Shown in pieces: positions 25,149 through 32,879 of a stretch of 35,597 nt of DNA; the first letter of the stretch is position 1, and every line of letters begins with the position of its first letter. The stretch lies in NCBI GenBank assembly GCA_004173185.1, contig SEFZ01000054.1, positions 1-35,597 on the forward strand. Reading direction: 5' to 3'. A program made the position numbers and the translations under genes. The stretch is from Sphingomonadales bacterium (lineage in GTDB: Bacteria; Pseudomonadota; Alphaproteobacteria; Sphingomonadales; Sphingomonadaceae). The notes under the pieces were generated by a model. That model was given only the letters and a program-made list of their open reading frames with translations, had not been told where the DNA came from and did no database searches.

Positions 25149-25768
25149 CAGCCCTTTTTCATCAGGAACCAGGTGACGTCGTCCTGCGGGAAATTGGGGT
25201 CACGGTGATAGCAGAAGCCATAGTCGACGAGTTCGAGATCGGGGAAGCGTTCCATCACTTCGCCAGCAAAATCGCGCTTGAACAGACGGTCTTCGTGGCC
25301 GCGATAGGGCAGGGCGACGGGCGAGGGGTTATAATATTCGACGACGCAGACATATTTGCTGCTGCTGTTGTAAAGCCGGTCATAGACGCGCGGCAGTTCG
25401 TCGGGGTTGATGTGGATCAGCACGCCCTTGATCAACGACATGTCCCATTGGCGAGCGGGCTCGAAATCGAGGATCGACTGTTCGAGCACCGAACACCGGC
25501 CCCACTGGCGCAGTTCTTCGGCGGCATGATTGTTGATTTCGACGCCGGTCAGGTCGGCGTCGGCAATCAGCGTGTCGATCGCGCGCAGGTTGAGGCCGAT
25601 GTTGGCGCCGAATTCGACGACCGACTTCACGCCGCGCGTACGGTCGAGCACCTTGGCGAACAGCGAGGTATTGGCCGCGATCCAGCCCGCACCGATGTTG
25701 CGGTCAGAATATTCGTCGCCGAACTCCCCGGCCCAAAAGGCTTCCTGTTCGGTCGAAAAATTCGTCAT
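25148..25768 (-). CDS. Pseudaminic acid biosynthesis-associated methyltransferase
   Basis: A 206-residue SAM-dependent methyltransferase of the small family found next to pseudaminic acid genes. The N-terminal EQEAFWAGEFGDEYSDRN is characteristic of that family. The SAM-binding motif I is VVEFGANIGLNLRAI (about 50-64), followed by LTGVEIN at motif II and a post-motif GVLIHINPDELP. It may methylate the nonulosonic acid or its amidino substituent, or an intermediate; the acceptor is unproven. The ATG at 25768 overlaps the cytidylyltransferase stop by 4 nt (ATGA), and its stop overlaps the pseG-pseH start, so it is locked into the operon between activation and hydrolysis genes. Confidence 0.88.
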   Translation of the reverse strand: MTNFSTEQEAFWAGEFGDEYSDRNIGAGWIAANTSLFAKVLDRTRGVKSVVEFGANIGLNLRAIDTLIADADLTGVEINNHAAEELRQWGRCSVLEQSILDFEPARQWDMSLIKGVLIHINPDELPRVYDRLYNSSSKYVCVVEYYNPSPVALPYRGHEDRLFKRDFAGEVMERFPDLELVDYGFCYHRDPNFPQDDVTWFLMKKG

Positions 25769-26502
25769 TCACTTTCTCCTTGGATTTTTTTCTGTTCGAT
25801 ATGGGCGTTGATCGAACACCAGTCGGGGTGGGCTTGAAGCAGCGCCACGACCTCTGCCAGGCGGATGGCGTCGGGGTTGGGCGTTGCGTTGAAAATGCGG
25901 TCCAGCAGGTCGAAATCCTCGGGCGTGTCGAGCGTCAGGCGATAGTCCGAAAGGTCTTCGGGCCATACATAGCTGACGATACGGAAGCGTTCGGGATGGG
26001 CATAGAGGAAAGGCGTGACATGTTCACGCTGTGGATCTGTGGTCGCTTCCGCCAGCATGATGTCGAGCGCGGCGCGCGAAAAAAGCTCGGCGTCGAGGCC
26101 GCGCGGAAAGCTGCGGCGAACTGAATTGCTGACGAGATCGGCGTCGCCCGCGCCGAAGCGGCGGACCATCGCGGCCAGAACATCGGGATCGATCAACGGG
26201 CAGTCGGCGGTGATCCGCATGATGGCGTCGGCATTGCTCGCGGACGCGGCAAGGCCATAGCGCGACAGGACGTCGTCCTCGTCACCGCGTACGACCGTGG
26301 CGCCATATTGCGCCGCGCGCTCGGCCGCGATGTCGTCGATTGGCCGGACGGTGGTGGCGACGACGACTTGGTCGAATGCCCCCGACGCCGCGACGCGTTC
26401 GATGACGCGTTGCAGCACGGTCTTACCCGCGAGTGGTTCGAGGATCTTGCCGGGAAGCCGGCTCGATCCCATCCGGGCCTGGATGATGGCGACTATGCGC
26501 AT
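25765..26502 (-). CDS. SpsF-like cytidylyltransferase, probable CMP-pseudaminate synthetase
   Basis: A 245-residue nucleotidyltransferase of the CTP_transf_3 family. It begins MRIVAIIQARMGSSRLPGKI, the SpsF form of the CTP-binding loop, followed by VVVATTVRPIDD, VVRGDEDDVLSRY, MRITADCPLIDPDV and REHVTPFLY. Classical PseF has a different N-terminal loop (PARGGSKR type), so this is not a canonical PseF. In Bacillus spore-coat loci SpsF sits with SpsE (NeuB-like) and SpsG (PseG-like), which supports a role in activating the nonulosonate with CTP. No other cytidylyltransferase is present in the window. It starts 3 nt after the hisF-like stop and overlaps the methylase gene by 4 nt. Confidence 0.82.
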   Translation of the reverse strand: MRIVAIIQARMGSSRLPGKILEPLAGKTVLQRVIERVAASGAFDQVVVATTVRPIDDIAAERAAQYGATVVRGDEDDVLSRYGLAASASNADAIMRITADCPLIDPDVLAAMVRRFGAGDADLVSNSVRRSFPRGLDAELFSRAALDIMLAEATTDPQREHVTPFLYAHPERFRIVSYVWPEDLSDYRLTLDTPEDFDLLDRIFNATPNPDAIRLAEVVALLQAHPDWCSINAHIEQKKIQGESE

Positions 26503-26505
26503 CGA

Positions 26506-27273
26506 TCAACCCTGATAATGGCTGCGGACGGGGATGCCCGCGGCAGCAAGATGGGCCTTCGCCTCGAGCGGCGTGGCCTGGGTGAAAAGATAGATGCTCG
26601 CGGCAGATACGGCGGAAGCGCCGGCTTTGACCGCTTCCTCCATATGGACGTAATTGCCCGCGCCGCCGCTGGCGATCACCGGAATCGACACTGCGGCCGA
26701 CACGGCGGCGATCGTCTGGAGATCATAACCTTCCATCAGGCTGTCGCGCTCGATCGACGTGACCTGCACCTCGCCCGCGCCGAGGCGTTCGAGTTCCTGC
26801 GCCCATTCGACGGGATCGCGGCCGGTCGCCTCGGTCCCGCAGCGGGTGAAGCATTCGCGCCGGCCGTCGGCATGGGTGCGATAGTCGATTGCGGCGACGA
26901 TGCACTGCGCGCCATAGGAGTCGGACGCCGCAGTGATTAGCGCGGGATCGCTATAGGCGGCGCTGTTGATCGAAACTTTGTCGGCACCGACCAGCAGCAA
27001 CTGGCGGATTTGTTCGAGCCGCGTGATGCCGCCGCCAACGGTTAGCGGCACAAAACATTCCTGCGCCAGCGTTGCAACCATATCGATATCGGGACCGCGC
27101 CCAGCCGGTGTCGCAGCGATGTCGAGCAGGATCAACTCGTCGACGTCGCGGCGGTTGAAGACCTTGACCGATTGCATCGGCGCGCCGACCGCGCGCCAGC
27201 TGTCGAACGCCGGCCCCTTCACCAGATTGACCTCTCGCATCAGGAGGGTCGGAATCACACGGGTCTTGAGCAT
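26506..27273 (-). CDS. HisF-like amidotransferase partner subunit (accessory, non-histidine)
   Basis: A 255-residue TIM-barrel protein of the HisF family. The N-terminus is MLKTRVIPTLLMREVNLVKG, where true HisF has a catalytic Asp at position 11 (CLDVKDG); here that position is Leu. The second catalytic Asp is kept (Asp130 in VAAIDYR), as are VGGGI (79-83) and the phosphate-binding ASGGAGN. This pattern matches HisF paralogues of O-antigen loci that work with a HisH paralogue to give ammonia to a WbpG/PseA-type enzyme. Loss of Asp11 should remove imidazole glycerol phosphate cyclase activity. The ATG at 27273 is 8 nt after the hisH-like stop; the open frame upstream overlaps hisH and is not coding. 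Confidence 0.88.
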   Translation of the reverse strand: MLKTRVIPTLLMREVNLVKGPAFDSWRAVGAPMQSVKVFNRRDVDELILLDIAATPAGRGPDIDMVATLAQECFVPLTVGGGITRLEQIRQLLLVGADKVSINSAAYSDPALITAASDSYGAQCIVAAIDYRTHADGRRECFTRCGTEATGRDPVEWAQELERLGAGEVQVTSIERDSLMEGYDLQTIAAVSAAVSIPVIASGGAGNYVHMEEAVKAGASAVSAASIYLFTQATPLEAKAHLAAAGIPVRSHYQG

Positions 27274-27281
27274 GCAGGAGC

Positions 27282-27893
27282 TTACAGTGCGAGGAAATTC
27301 TTGAGCAGCCGAAATCCGGCGCGCGAACTTTTTTCCGGATGGAACTGGACGCCCGCGACGCGGCCCGAACCGACCGCCGAAACTGTCTCGCCGGCATAGG
27401 GCGTGGTCGCAATGATGCTGTCGTCGCCGGCCGGAACAAAGCGGAAGCTGTGAACGAAATAGAAATCGGCGCCCGAGGGAATCCCGTCGAATAGGGCGCC
27501 GTCGCGGTGGCGAACCTCGTTCCATCCGACATGCGGAACACGCTCGGACGTATCGGCGGGAAGGATGCGTTCGATGCGTCCCGGGATGAGCCCGAGGCCC
27601 TGTGTCTTGGCGACCTCGTCGCTTTCGTCGGCGAGCAGCTGCATGCCGAGGCATACGCCGAGCAGCGGCAGGCCGTCGTCATGGACGGCCGATCGCAGCG
27701 CGCCGACCCATCCTCCCTCGCGCAGCCGCCCCATCGCTTGCGGAAAAGCGCCGACGCCCGGGACGACGATCCGGTCTGCGACCTTGATGTCCGCCGGATC
27801 GTCGCTCACCAGCGCTCGTCCGCCGCACTCTTCAATCGCGCGGCGGGCCGAGGCGATATTGCCCATCCCATAGTCGACGATGAGGACGGTCAT
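27282..27893 (-). CDS. HisH-like glutamine amidotransferase subunit (accessory)
   Basis: A 203-residue class I glutaminase that releases ammonia from glutamine for the partner synthase. The N-terminus IVDYGMGNIASARRAI is typical of HisH. The catalytic triad is complete: Cys81 in GVCLGMQLL, and His185 and Glu187 in VQFHPEKSS. It lies 13 nt after the PseA-like amidotransferase and 8 nt before the HisF-like gene, the same trio as WbpG-HisH2-HisF2 of Pseudomonas O-antigen loci. No other histidine gene is nearby, so a role in histidine synthesis is unlikely. Confidence 0.9.
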   Translation of the reverse strand: MTVLIVDYGMGNIASARRAIEECGGRALVSDDPADIKVADRIVVPGVGAFPQAMGRLREGGWVGALRSAVHDDGLPLLGVCLGMQLLADESDEVAKTQGLGLIPGRIERILPADTSERVPHVGWNEVRHRDGALFDGIPSGADFYFVHSFRFVPAGDDSIIATTPYAGETVSAVGSGRVAGVQFHPEKSSRAGFRLLKNFLAL

Positions 27894-27906
27894 GTCCCGG
27901 ACTTTC

Positions 27907-29061
27907 TTAGAGGTTGTCGTCGTTGAGCTTGGTCAGGTTGCCGTGGCGATCCTTGACCAAATTGCCGCGCCCGTCGGTCTTGAAAATCGCCTTGTTGGTG
28001 AAGCGATCGCAAATTTCGACGAATTCGTCGACACTCATGCCCAGCGGTTCGAGGATCTGTTCGATCGGCACACCGAGGTAAGTCCACGGGAACTTGCCGT
28101 CGTGCAGCTTGACCATCTGCAGCGCGTCCTGCCGCGTGATGCGGCCGCGGCGGACATGCAGGCAGGCGATGTCGGTAGAGCGACCGAAGCCGAACTTGAG
28201 GAATTTGAAATAATCGTGAATCCCGGTCTGCAGATTGTCGAGATTCTCGTAATTTACGATCGATCCTTCAACCGTCGTCGAAACGCTGGTGAAACCGAAA
28301 GCCTGCGAGATGAGCGCATTGGCATAGCCATCCCACGGCAGATAGTGACCGAGGAAGATGCCGGTCACGCCGACGCGCGCCAGTTCCTCGTCAGTGGGGT
28401 AGCTGTAGGGGACGAGGTGGCGTTGTTCGATGCCGTCGACGCCGATGAGATCGCTCACGCGCATTCCGAGGAGGCCGCCAAACTCTTCGAGCCAGCGGCG
28501 TGTCAGGACATTGCCCTCGGCAGCGGCTGCGGGGCCGCCATATTCATTCTGCGAATTTTCACCCCAGACAATCAGTGGCACGCCATATTGGACCGCGGCG
28601 CGGACCGGGATGGTGAAGATGCCTACATGTTCAGGCCAGCTGATATCGCCGACGTCGGTCAAGCCGATGCGGTTGAGCTTGCGCCGGACGACGGGGTTCG
28701 GGCTGAACTCGACATAGTCGACGCCCAGATCCTTGATGTTCTGGATATTCTTGCGGCCGATTTCTGACAGGTGACAGGTCGTTGCGGTGACGCAAAGCGG
28801 GTTCATGCCCAGCTGGAGCATGCGGATCACCTGATAGGTGCTGTCCTTGCCGCCGCTGACCGGGACGATACAGTCCCAATTGCTGCCGTCCTTGCTGCGA
28901 TAGCGGTCGGTAACCTCGACCAGTTCCTTGTGACGGCTGTCCCAATCGACTTCGGTGCGCTGCTCGTACGAGCGGCACGCATTGCAAACACCTTCGTCGT
29001 CGATCCGCAGATCGGGTTTGGTGTGCGGCATGACGCAGCGAACACAGTAACGAAGCTCCAC
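27907..29061 (-). CDS. pseA: N-acetyl sugar amidotransferase (PseA/WbpG family)
   Basis: An ATP-dependent amidotransferase of 384 residues expected to convert an N-acetyl group to an acetamidino group, here probably on pseudaminic acid or its activated form. It has an N-terminal zinc-ribbon-like pair of cysteines (CVRC at 6-9 and CNAC at 26-29). The PP-loop SGGKDS spans residues 69-74, and the family's VWGENSQNEYGG and FLGHYLPWDGYAN segments follow. This enzyme type takes ammonia from a HisH/HisF pair, which is encoded directly downstream. It starts 19 nt after pseC. WbpG acts on a diacetamido-mannuronate in Pseudomonas; the surrounding pse genes favour the PseA role, though a ManNAc-derived substrate from the left-end genes cannot be excluded. 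Confidence 0.88.
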   Translation of the reverse strand: MELRYCVRCVMPHTKPDLRIDDEGVCNACRSYEQRTEVDWDSRHKELVEVTDRYRSKDGSNWDCIVPVSGGKDSTYQVIRMLQLGMNPLCVTATTCHLSEIGRKNIQNIKDLGVDYVEFSPNPVVRRKLNRIGLTDVGDISWPEHVGIFTIPVRAAVQYGVPLIVWGENSQNEYGGPAAAAEGNVLTRRWLEEFGGLLGMRVSDLIGVDGIEQRHLVPYSYPTDEELARVGVTGIFLGHYLPWDGYANALISQAFGFTSVSTTVEGSIVNYENLDNLQTGIHDYFKFLKFGFGRSTDIACLHVRRGRITRQDALQMVKLHDGKFPWTYLGVPIEQILEPLGMSVDEFVEICDRFTNKAIFKTDGRGNLVKDRHGNLTKLNDDNL

Positions 29062-29080
29062 GGGGTATCTCCTAGAAAAT

Positions 29081-30241
29081 TTAGGTCAGAGCGCGGGTCA
29101 GGGACGCGATGACGCGATCCTGCTGCTCTTCGGTCATGGTGGGGAACAGGGGAATGGTGATAGCGCGGCGGTAATAGGCCTCGCTTGCCGGAAAGTCGCC
29201 CGCCGCAAAGCCGAGCCGTTTGAAATCGGGCTGCAGGTGGATCGGGATATAATGGACGTTGGGCGAAATCGCGTCGCTGCGAAGCTGGTCGTACACCTCG
29301 GTTCGCGTCCGCGGCGTGCGGGTCTCGTCGACCTCGACAACATAGAGATGGTGCGCCGACGTCCGGTCGTTCGATCGTGGCGGCAGGCGCAGGGGCAGGC
29401 TGACGAGCGCGTCGTCGTAGCGGCGGGCAAGGAAGTCGCGCCGCGCCTCGCGTTCGGCAAGCCGCGTGAGCTGCGCTGAGCCCAGCGCGGCCTGGATATC
29501 GGTGAGCCGGTAGTTATAGCCGAGACTGACCTGCTCATAATACCAGGGGCCGTCGGGCTCCTGTTCCATTTCGGCCGGATCGCGGGTGATGCCGTGACTG
29601 CGTGCCTTGCGCATGCTGTCCGCGAGGCCGGCGTCGCTGGTCATGCAGAGGCCCCCTTCGCCGGTGGTGATGATCTTCACCGGGTGAAAGCTGAACACGG
29701 TGATGTCGGCATATTGGCCGACGGGTTCGCCATGATAGGTCGCGCCCACCGCGTGCGAGCTGTCCGAAACGATGCGGAACCCATAGCGATCGGCGAGCGC
29801 CCGGATTTTCTTCATGTCGCAGGGGAAGCCGGCGAAATCGACGGGTATCACGATGCCGGGCAGCGAGCCTTCTGCTTCGGCCTGCGCCAGCTTTTCGGCG
29901 AGGCGGTCGACCGACATGTTGCGCGTGCCGGGATCGATGTCGACAAAGCCGACGGTCGCCCCGCAATAGCGCGCGCAGTTCGCCGACGCGACGAAGCTGT
30001 TCGGCGAGGTCCAGACATGCATGCCGGGACCGGCGCCGAGTGCCATGCACGCGATGTGCAGCCCCGCGGTCGCGTTGGCGACCGCGATACCATGCTCGAC
30101 ACCGTGAAGCGCCGCGAACTCGGCCTCGAACTTCGGCACCGCGGGCCCCTGCGTCAGGAACGGTGCGCGCAGGACGTCGGCAACCGCCGCGATATCCGCC
30201 TCGCTGATATCCTGGCAGCTATAGGGGATTATGCTCGCCAT
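29081..30241 (-). CDS. pseC: UDP-4-keto-6-deoxy-L-AltNAc C4 aminotransferase
   Basis: PLP-dependent DegT/DnrJ/EryC1-family transaminase of 386 residues that installs the C4 amine in pathway step 2. The PseC-type N-terminus IPYSCQDISEADIAAVADVL is followed by FLTQGPAVPKFE, SPNSFVASANCA, VDFAGFPCDM, DSSHAVGATY (cofactor Asp160) and FSFHPVKIITTGEGG with the PLP-binding Lys189. The C-terminus contains NVHYIPIHLQP. It starts 7 nt after the pseB stop, matching the pseB-pseC pairing seen in many pseudaminic acid loci. Confidence 0.93.
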   Translation of the reverse strand: MASIIPYSCQDISEADIAAVADVLRAPFLTQGPAVPKFEAEFAALHGVEHGIAVANATAGLHIACMALGAGPGMHVWTSPNSFVASANCARYCGATVGFVDIDPGTRNMSVDRLAEKLAQAEAEGSLPGIVIPVDFAGFPCDMKKIRALADRYGFRIVSDSSHAVGATYHGEPVGQYADITVFSFHPVKIITTGEGGLCMTSDAGLADSMRKARSHGITRDPAEMEQEPDGPWYYEQVSLGYNYRLTDIQAALGSAQLTRLAEREARRDFLARRYDDALVSLPLRLPPRSNDRTSAHHLYVVEVDETRTPRTRTEVYDQLRSDAISPNVHYIPIHLQPDFKRLGFAAGDFPASEAYYRRAITIPLFPTMTEEQQDRVIASLTRALT

Positions 30242-30248
30242 CGCCGGT

Positions 30249-31262
30249 TCAAAAACCGGGGTCGATGTGCTGCCGTATCAGGGTGCGGATTTCCTCGACG
30301 GTCAGGAAATTATCATTGGTCCCGCTATCGTAGCAGAATCCGGGCGCGACGCGCTTGCCACCGCGATGGTTGCAATAATGATCGACGGCGTCGGGATCGC
30401 CCGGGGGCAGGATCGCATAATATTCGCCCATGTCGACGGTGTTCGGGCTGTCGCTGGCGGTGATCATTTCCTCGTGGATCTTTTCGCCGGGTCGGATGCC
30501 GATGATTTCCTGGCGCGCATCGGGCGCCACGGCGGTCGCGACGTCGGTGACGCGGTAGGAGGGGATCTTGGGGACGAGGATCTCGCCGCCTTCGGCATTG
30601 TTCAGCGCCCACATGACAAGGTCGACCCCGCCGTCGAGCGAGATGTTGAAGCGGGTCATCGCCGGGTCGGTGATCGGCAGGCTGCCCTGATCGCGGCGGC
30701 CCATGAAGAAGGGGATAACCGAACCGCGGCTGCCCATCACATTACCGTAGCGAACGACGCTGAACTGGATATCGCGGTTGCCGCGAATATTGTTCGCCGC
30801 GATGAAAAGCTTGTCCGAACAGAGCTTAGTCGCGCCATAAAGGTTGACCGGCGCCGCGGCCTTGTCGGTCGACAGCGCGACGACGCGCTTGACCCCGGCG
30901 TCGAGGCACGCCTCGATGATGTTCTGCGCCCCCATGATGTTCGTCTTGATGCATTCGAACGGGTTATATTCCGCTGCGGGCACCTGTTTCAGCGCGGCGG
31001 CATGAATGACCGTGTCGGTACCTTCCATTGCGCGGCGAACACGTTCGGCATCGCGGACGTCGCCGATGAAATAGCGCAGGAACGGATAGCGGGCTTCCGG
31101 AAACTCCTGCGCCATTTCGAACTGTTTCAGTTCGTCGCGCGAGAAGATCACCAGTCGGCGGGGCGTCGAATTTTCAACGACATGGCGGACAAAAGCCTTG
31201 CCAAAAGAGCCGGTGCCTCCCGTTAGGAAAATCGAGGCATCGTCAAGCTGAAACGGGGTCAT
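30249..31262 (-). CDS. pseB: UDP-N-acetylglucosamine 4,6-dehydratase (inverting)
   Basis: First enzyme of pseudaminic acid synthesis: converts UDP-GlcNAc to UDP-2-acetamido-2,6-dideoxy-beta-L-arabino-hexos-4-ulose. The 337-residue soluble SDR has FLTGGTGSFGKAF (12-24), IFSRDELKQFEM, GDVRD, HAAALKQVPAAEYNP, STDKAAAPVNLYGATK with Tyr142 and Lys146, VRYGNVMGSRGSV and GEKIHEEM. Unlike the membrane dehydratase at 4926 it keeps the Tyr. The ATG at 31262 has AAGGA at 5-nt spacing and is preferred to an in-frame start at 31295. It leads an eleven-gene operon running to the flippase at 19991. Confidence 0.94.
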   Translation of the reverse strand: MTPFQLDDASIFLTGGTGSFGKAFVRHVVENSTPRRLVIFSRDELKQFEMAQEFPEARYPFLRYFIGDVRDAERVRRAMEGTDTVIHAAALKQVPAAEYNPFECIKTNIMGAQNIIEACLDAGVKRVVALSTDKAAAPVNLYGATKLCSDKLFIAANNIRGNRDIQFSVVRYGNVMGSRGSVIPFFMGRRDQGSLPITDPAMTRFNISLDGGVDLVMWALNNAEGGEILVPKIPSYRVTDVATAVAPDARQEIIGIRPGEKIHEEMITASDSPNTVDMGEYYAILPPGDPDAVDHYCNHRGGKRVAPGFCYDSGTNDNFLTVEEIRTLIRQHIDPGF

Positions 31263-31290
31263 AAAAGTCCTTAATGTCTGCAGGTGGCCG

Positions 31291-31319
31291 CCCATATCCG
31301 AGCAGGTCTGCGTTGTCGA
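31291..31319 (-). promoter_or_regulatory. Candidate promoter of the pseudaminic acid operon
   Basis: On the minus strand TCGACA (31319-31314) is followed after 17 nt by TATGGG (31296-31291), a fair -35 and weak -10, in the 99-nt gap between the reductase gene and pseB. Strong -35 with weak -10 is common in alphaproteobacteria. The spacing to the pseB ATG gives a leader of about 25 nt. Confidence 0.35.
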
Positions 31320-31361
31320 GGCGGGTATCGGAGAGGATTGCGCTGGCGCGGGCCGTTTGAT

Positions 31362-32252
31362 CTATTTGTTATATCTTGCTCTCACCAGTCGGCGCAGTTC
31401 GTTTTCAAGGCCCAGATGCTCGCCGCGCGCGCGGTTTGCTTGTGGGTCGAGAATGCTTGAGCGGAACAATCGTCGCCCGACAGCGGGTAAAAGCCGGTCG
31501 ACGCCCGAGGCGATGGCTTGTGGGACGGTCAGAATCCGTACCCTCACGCCGGCTTCATCGGCAACGATCGCCGTGAATAGCGGATAGTCGAACAGGAGCG
31601 GATCGGCTGTGAACGACTTGCCGCTGTGGCCAGATGCCGCGCAATCGGCCAGTTGCTTCGCGGCTCCGCCATAGGTGAGCATCGATCGGCGGAAGGGGTT
31701 GCCCGAAGCCACGGGAAGAATTCTTATCTTTGTAGCGAGCGTGAGCAGCGGCGACAGCAGGCCGGGCTTCGTCGCTGAAAACATGAACGGTAACCGCAAG
31801 CTTTCCACCGCAAATCCGTCGCCGGCCAACGCCAGGATCGCCAGGTCGCCTTCGGCCTTGGAGCGCCCATAGGCGCTGACCGGCTGTTCCGGGGTCGTCG
31901 CATGGATATATTCGGTGATGCCGAGAATGGAGAAGCTGCTGACCTGAACCATTTTGGGGACGCCGGCCGCCTTGGCGCTGGCGGCAATGGTCAGCGGCAG
32001 GTGCACATTTGCGGCATCGAGAGCGGCTTGGTCGCCCGTCACGCTGCCTGCGGCGTTGATGACCGCGCGGCACCGCGCGAGCGCGTCAGCGGGCGGCGCG
32101 CCATCCGGGCCGAGCGGCGCGTGCTCGAACCCGGGCAGCGGCGCGGCACCGGTCCGGGTCGCGGCGATCGCGGTTTGCGGGCCCAATTCGCGAAGCAGCG
32201 CACGGCCGAGTTCGCCGTTGGCGCCGGTTACGAGAATCCTGTCGCGGGTCAT
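31362..32252 (-). CDS. NAD(P)-dependent SDR reductase/epimerase, probable UDP-sugar 4-ketoreductase
   Basis: A 296-residue extended SDR with TGANGELG (9-16), VINAAGSV, VQVSSFSILG and the catalytic SAYGRSK (Tyr128, Lys132). Its start overlaps the stop of the initiating sugar transferase as ATGA, so the two are co-translated. Such pairs are known where the SDR reduces a 4-keto-6-deoxy-GlcNAc unit, either nucleotide- or lipid-linked, to QuiNAc or FucNAc (the WreU/WreQ and WbpL/WbpV types). A dehydratase that could feed it is encoded at 4926. Substrate assignment is inference. The 3' end lies 99 nt upstream of pseB. Confidence 0.8.
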   Translation of the reverse strand: MTRDRILVTGANGELGRALLRELGPQTAIAATRTGAAPLPGFEHAPLGPDGAPPADALARCRAVINAAGSVTGDQAALDAANVHLPLTIAASAKAAGVPKMVQVSSFSILGITEYIHATTPEQPVSAYGRSKAEGDLAILALAGDGFAVESLRLPFMFSATKPGLLSPLLTLATKIRILPVASGNPFRRSMLTYGGAAKQLADCAASGHSGKSFTADPLLFDYPLFTAIVADEAGVRVRILTVPQAIASGVDRLLPAVGRRLFRSSILDPQANRARGEHLGLENELRRLVRARYNK

Positions 32253-32815
32253 CGGGCGGGCGCGCTCGCCGCCGCGTCGCCCGAACCCGCGCCCGTGGCG
32301 GTCGCCCACAATATCCTGAGGTCGCGGGACAGCGACCATGGTCCGGAATAGGCTTTGTCCGCGACCGCGAGCTTTTCTGGGGTCGACATGTCGATGCCGG
32401 CGATCTGCGCGACGCCGGTGATCCCCGGAACAAGCGCGAATACAGCATTCTTACGCCGCGCTTCGAGCAAATCGAGCTGGTTAGGCAGGCCGGGGCGCGG
32501 GCCGACGAAGGACATTGTGCCGTTCAGGACGTTCCACACCTGCGGCAATTCGTCGATCTTGAGCCGCCGCAATATGCGGCCGGTCGCGAGGATCGTGTCG
32601 GCGCCAACATGGTGCGACGCCACGCTGGGCGTCGAGACGTGCATCGTCCGCAGTTTGAGCAGCCGGAACGGCCGTTCATTGCGGCCGACGCGCGTCTGGA
32701 AGAACAGCGGCGAGGCGCGGCACTCCCATGCGATCGGAAGGGCAACCAGCAGGCAGGCCAACAACGCGAAGGGGGCAATCGCGAGCCCCAGAACTAGATC
32801 GAACAGGCGTTTCAT
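32249..32815 (-). CDS. Undecaprenyl-phosphate sugar phosphotransferase (small WcaJ/PglC type)
   Basis: Initiating enzyme of repeat-unit assembly: transfers a sugar-1-phosphate from UDP-sugar to undecaprenyl phosphate at the inner membrane. The 188-residue protein is the minimal catalytic form. It opens with MKRLFDLVLGLAIAPFALL (re-entrant membrane helix), then FFQTRVGRNERPFRLLKLRTM, RRLKIDELPQVWNVL, MSFVGPRPG and the GITGVAQI segment, matching the bacterial sugar transferase family throughout. The ATG at 32815 starts at the conserved membrane helix, while the open frame upstream to 32926 is not conserved. A TATAAT-containing promoter lies just upstream. It is coupled to the downstream SDR gene. 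Confidence 0.92.
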   Translation of the reverse strand: MKRLFDLVLGLAIAPFALLACLLVALPIAWECRASPLFFQTRVGRNERPFRLLKLRTMHVSTPSVASHHVGADTILATGRILRRLKIDELPQVWNVLNGTMSFVGPRPGLPNQLDLLEARRKNAVFALVPGITGVAQIAGIDMSTPEKLAVADKAYSGPWSLSRDLRILWATATGAGSGDAAASAPAR

Positions 32816-32848
32816 ATGTGACCAGACCAAACGAATCGTTAAGCGGGC

Positions 32849-32876
32849 ATTATACAGAAGCTGCGGGACTTGTAAG
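32849..32876 (-). promoter_or_regulatory. Candidate promoter of the initiating sugar transferase gene
   Basis: On the minus strand CTTACA (32876-32871), a 16-nt spacer and a perfect TATAAT (32854-32849) precede the sugar transferase ATG by about 33 nt. The element abuts the decayed acyl-CoA dehydrogenase fragment, so the promoter sits at the apparent edge of the polysaccharide block. Confidence 0.45.
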
Positions 32877-32879
32877 TCG

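Noticed and set aside
25765..26502. Calling this gene canonical pseF
   Set aside because: The N-terminal loop is of the SpsF type; the function is plausible but the subfamily differs.
26506..27893. hisH and hisF as histidine biosynthesis genes
   Set aside because: There are no other his genes nearby, the genes are embedded in the pse operon next to the PseA/WbpG-type enzyme, and the HisF-like protein lacks Asp11.
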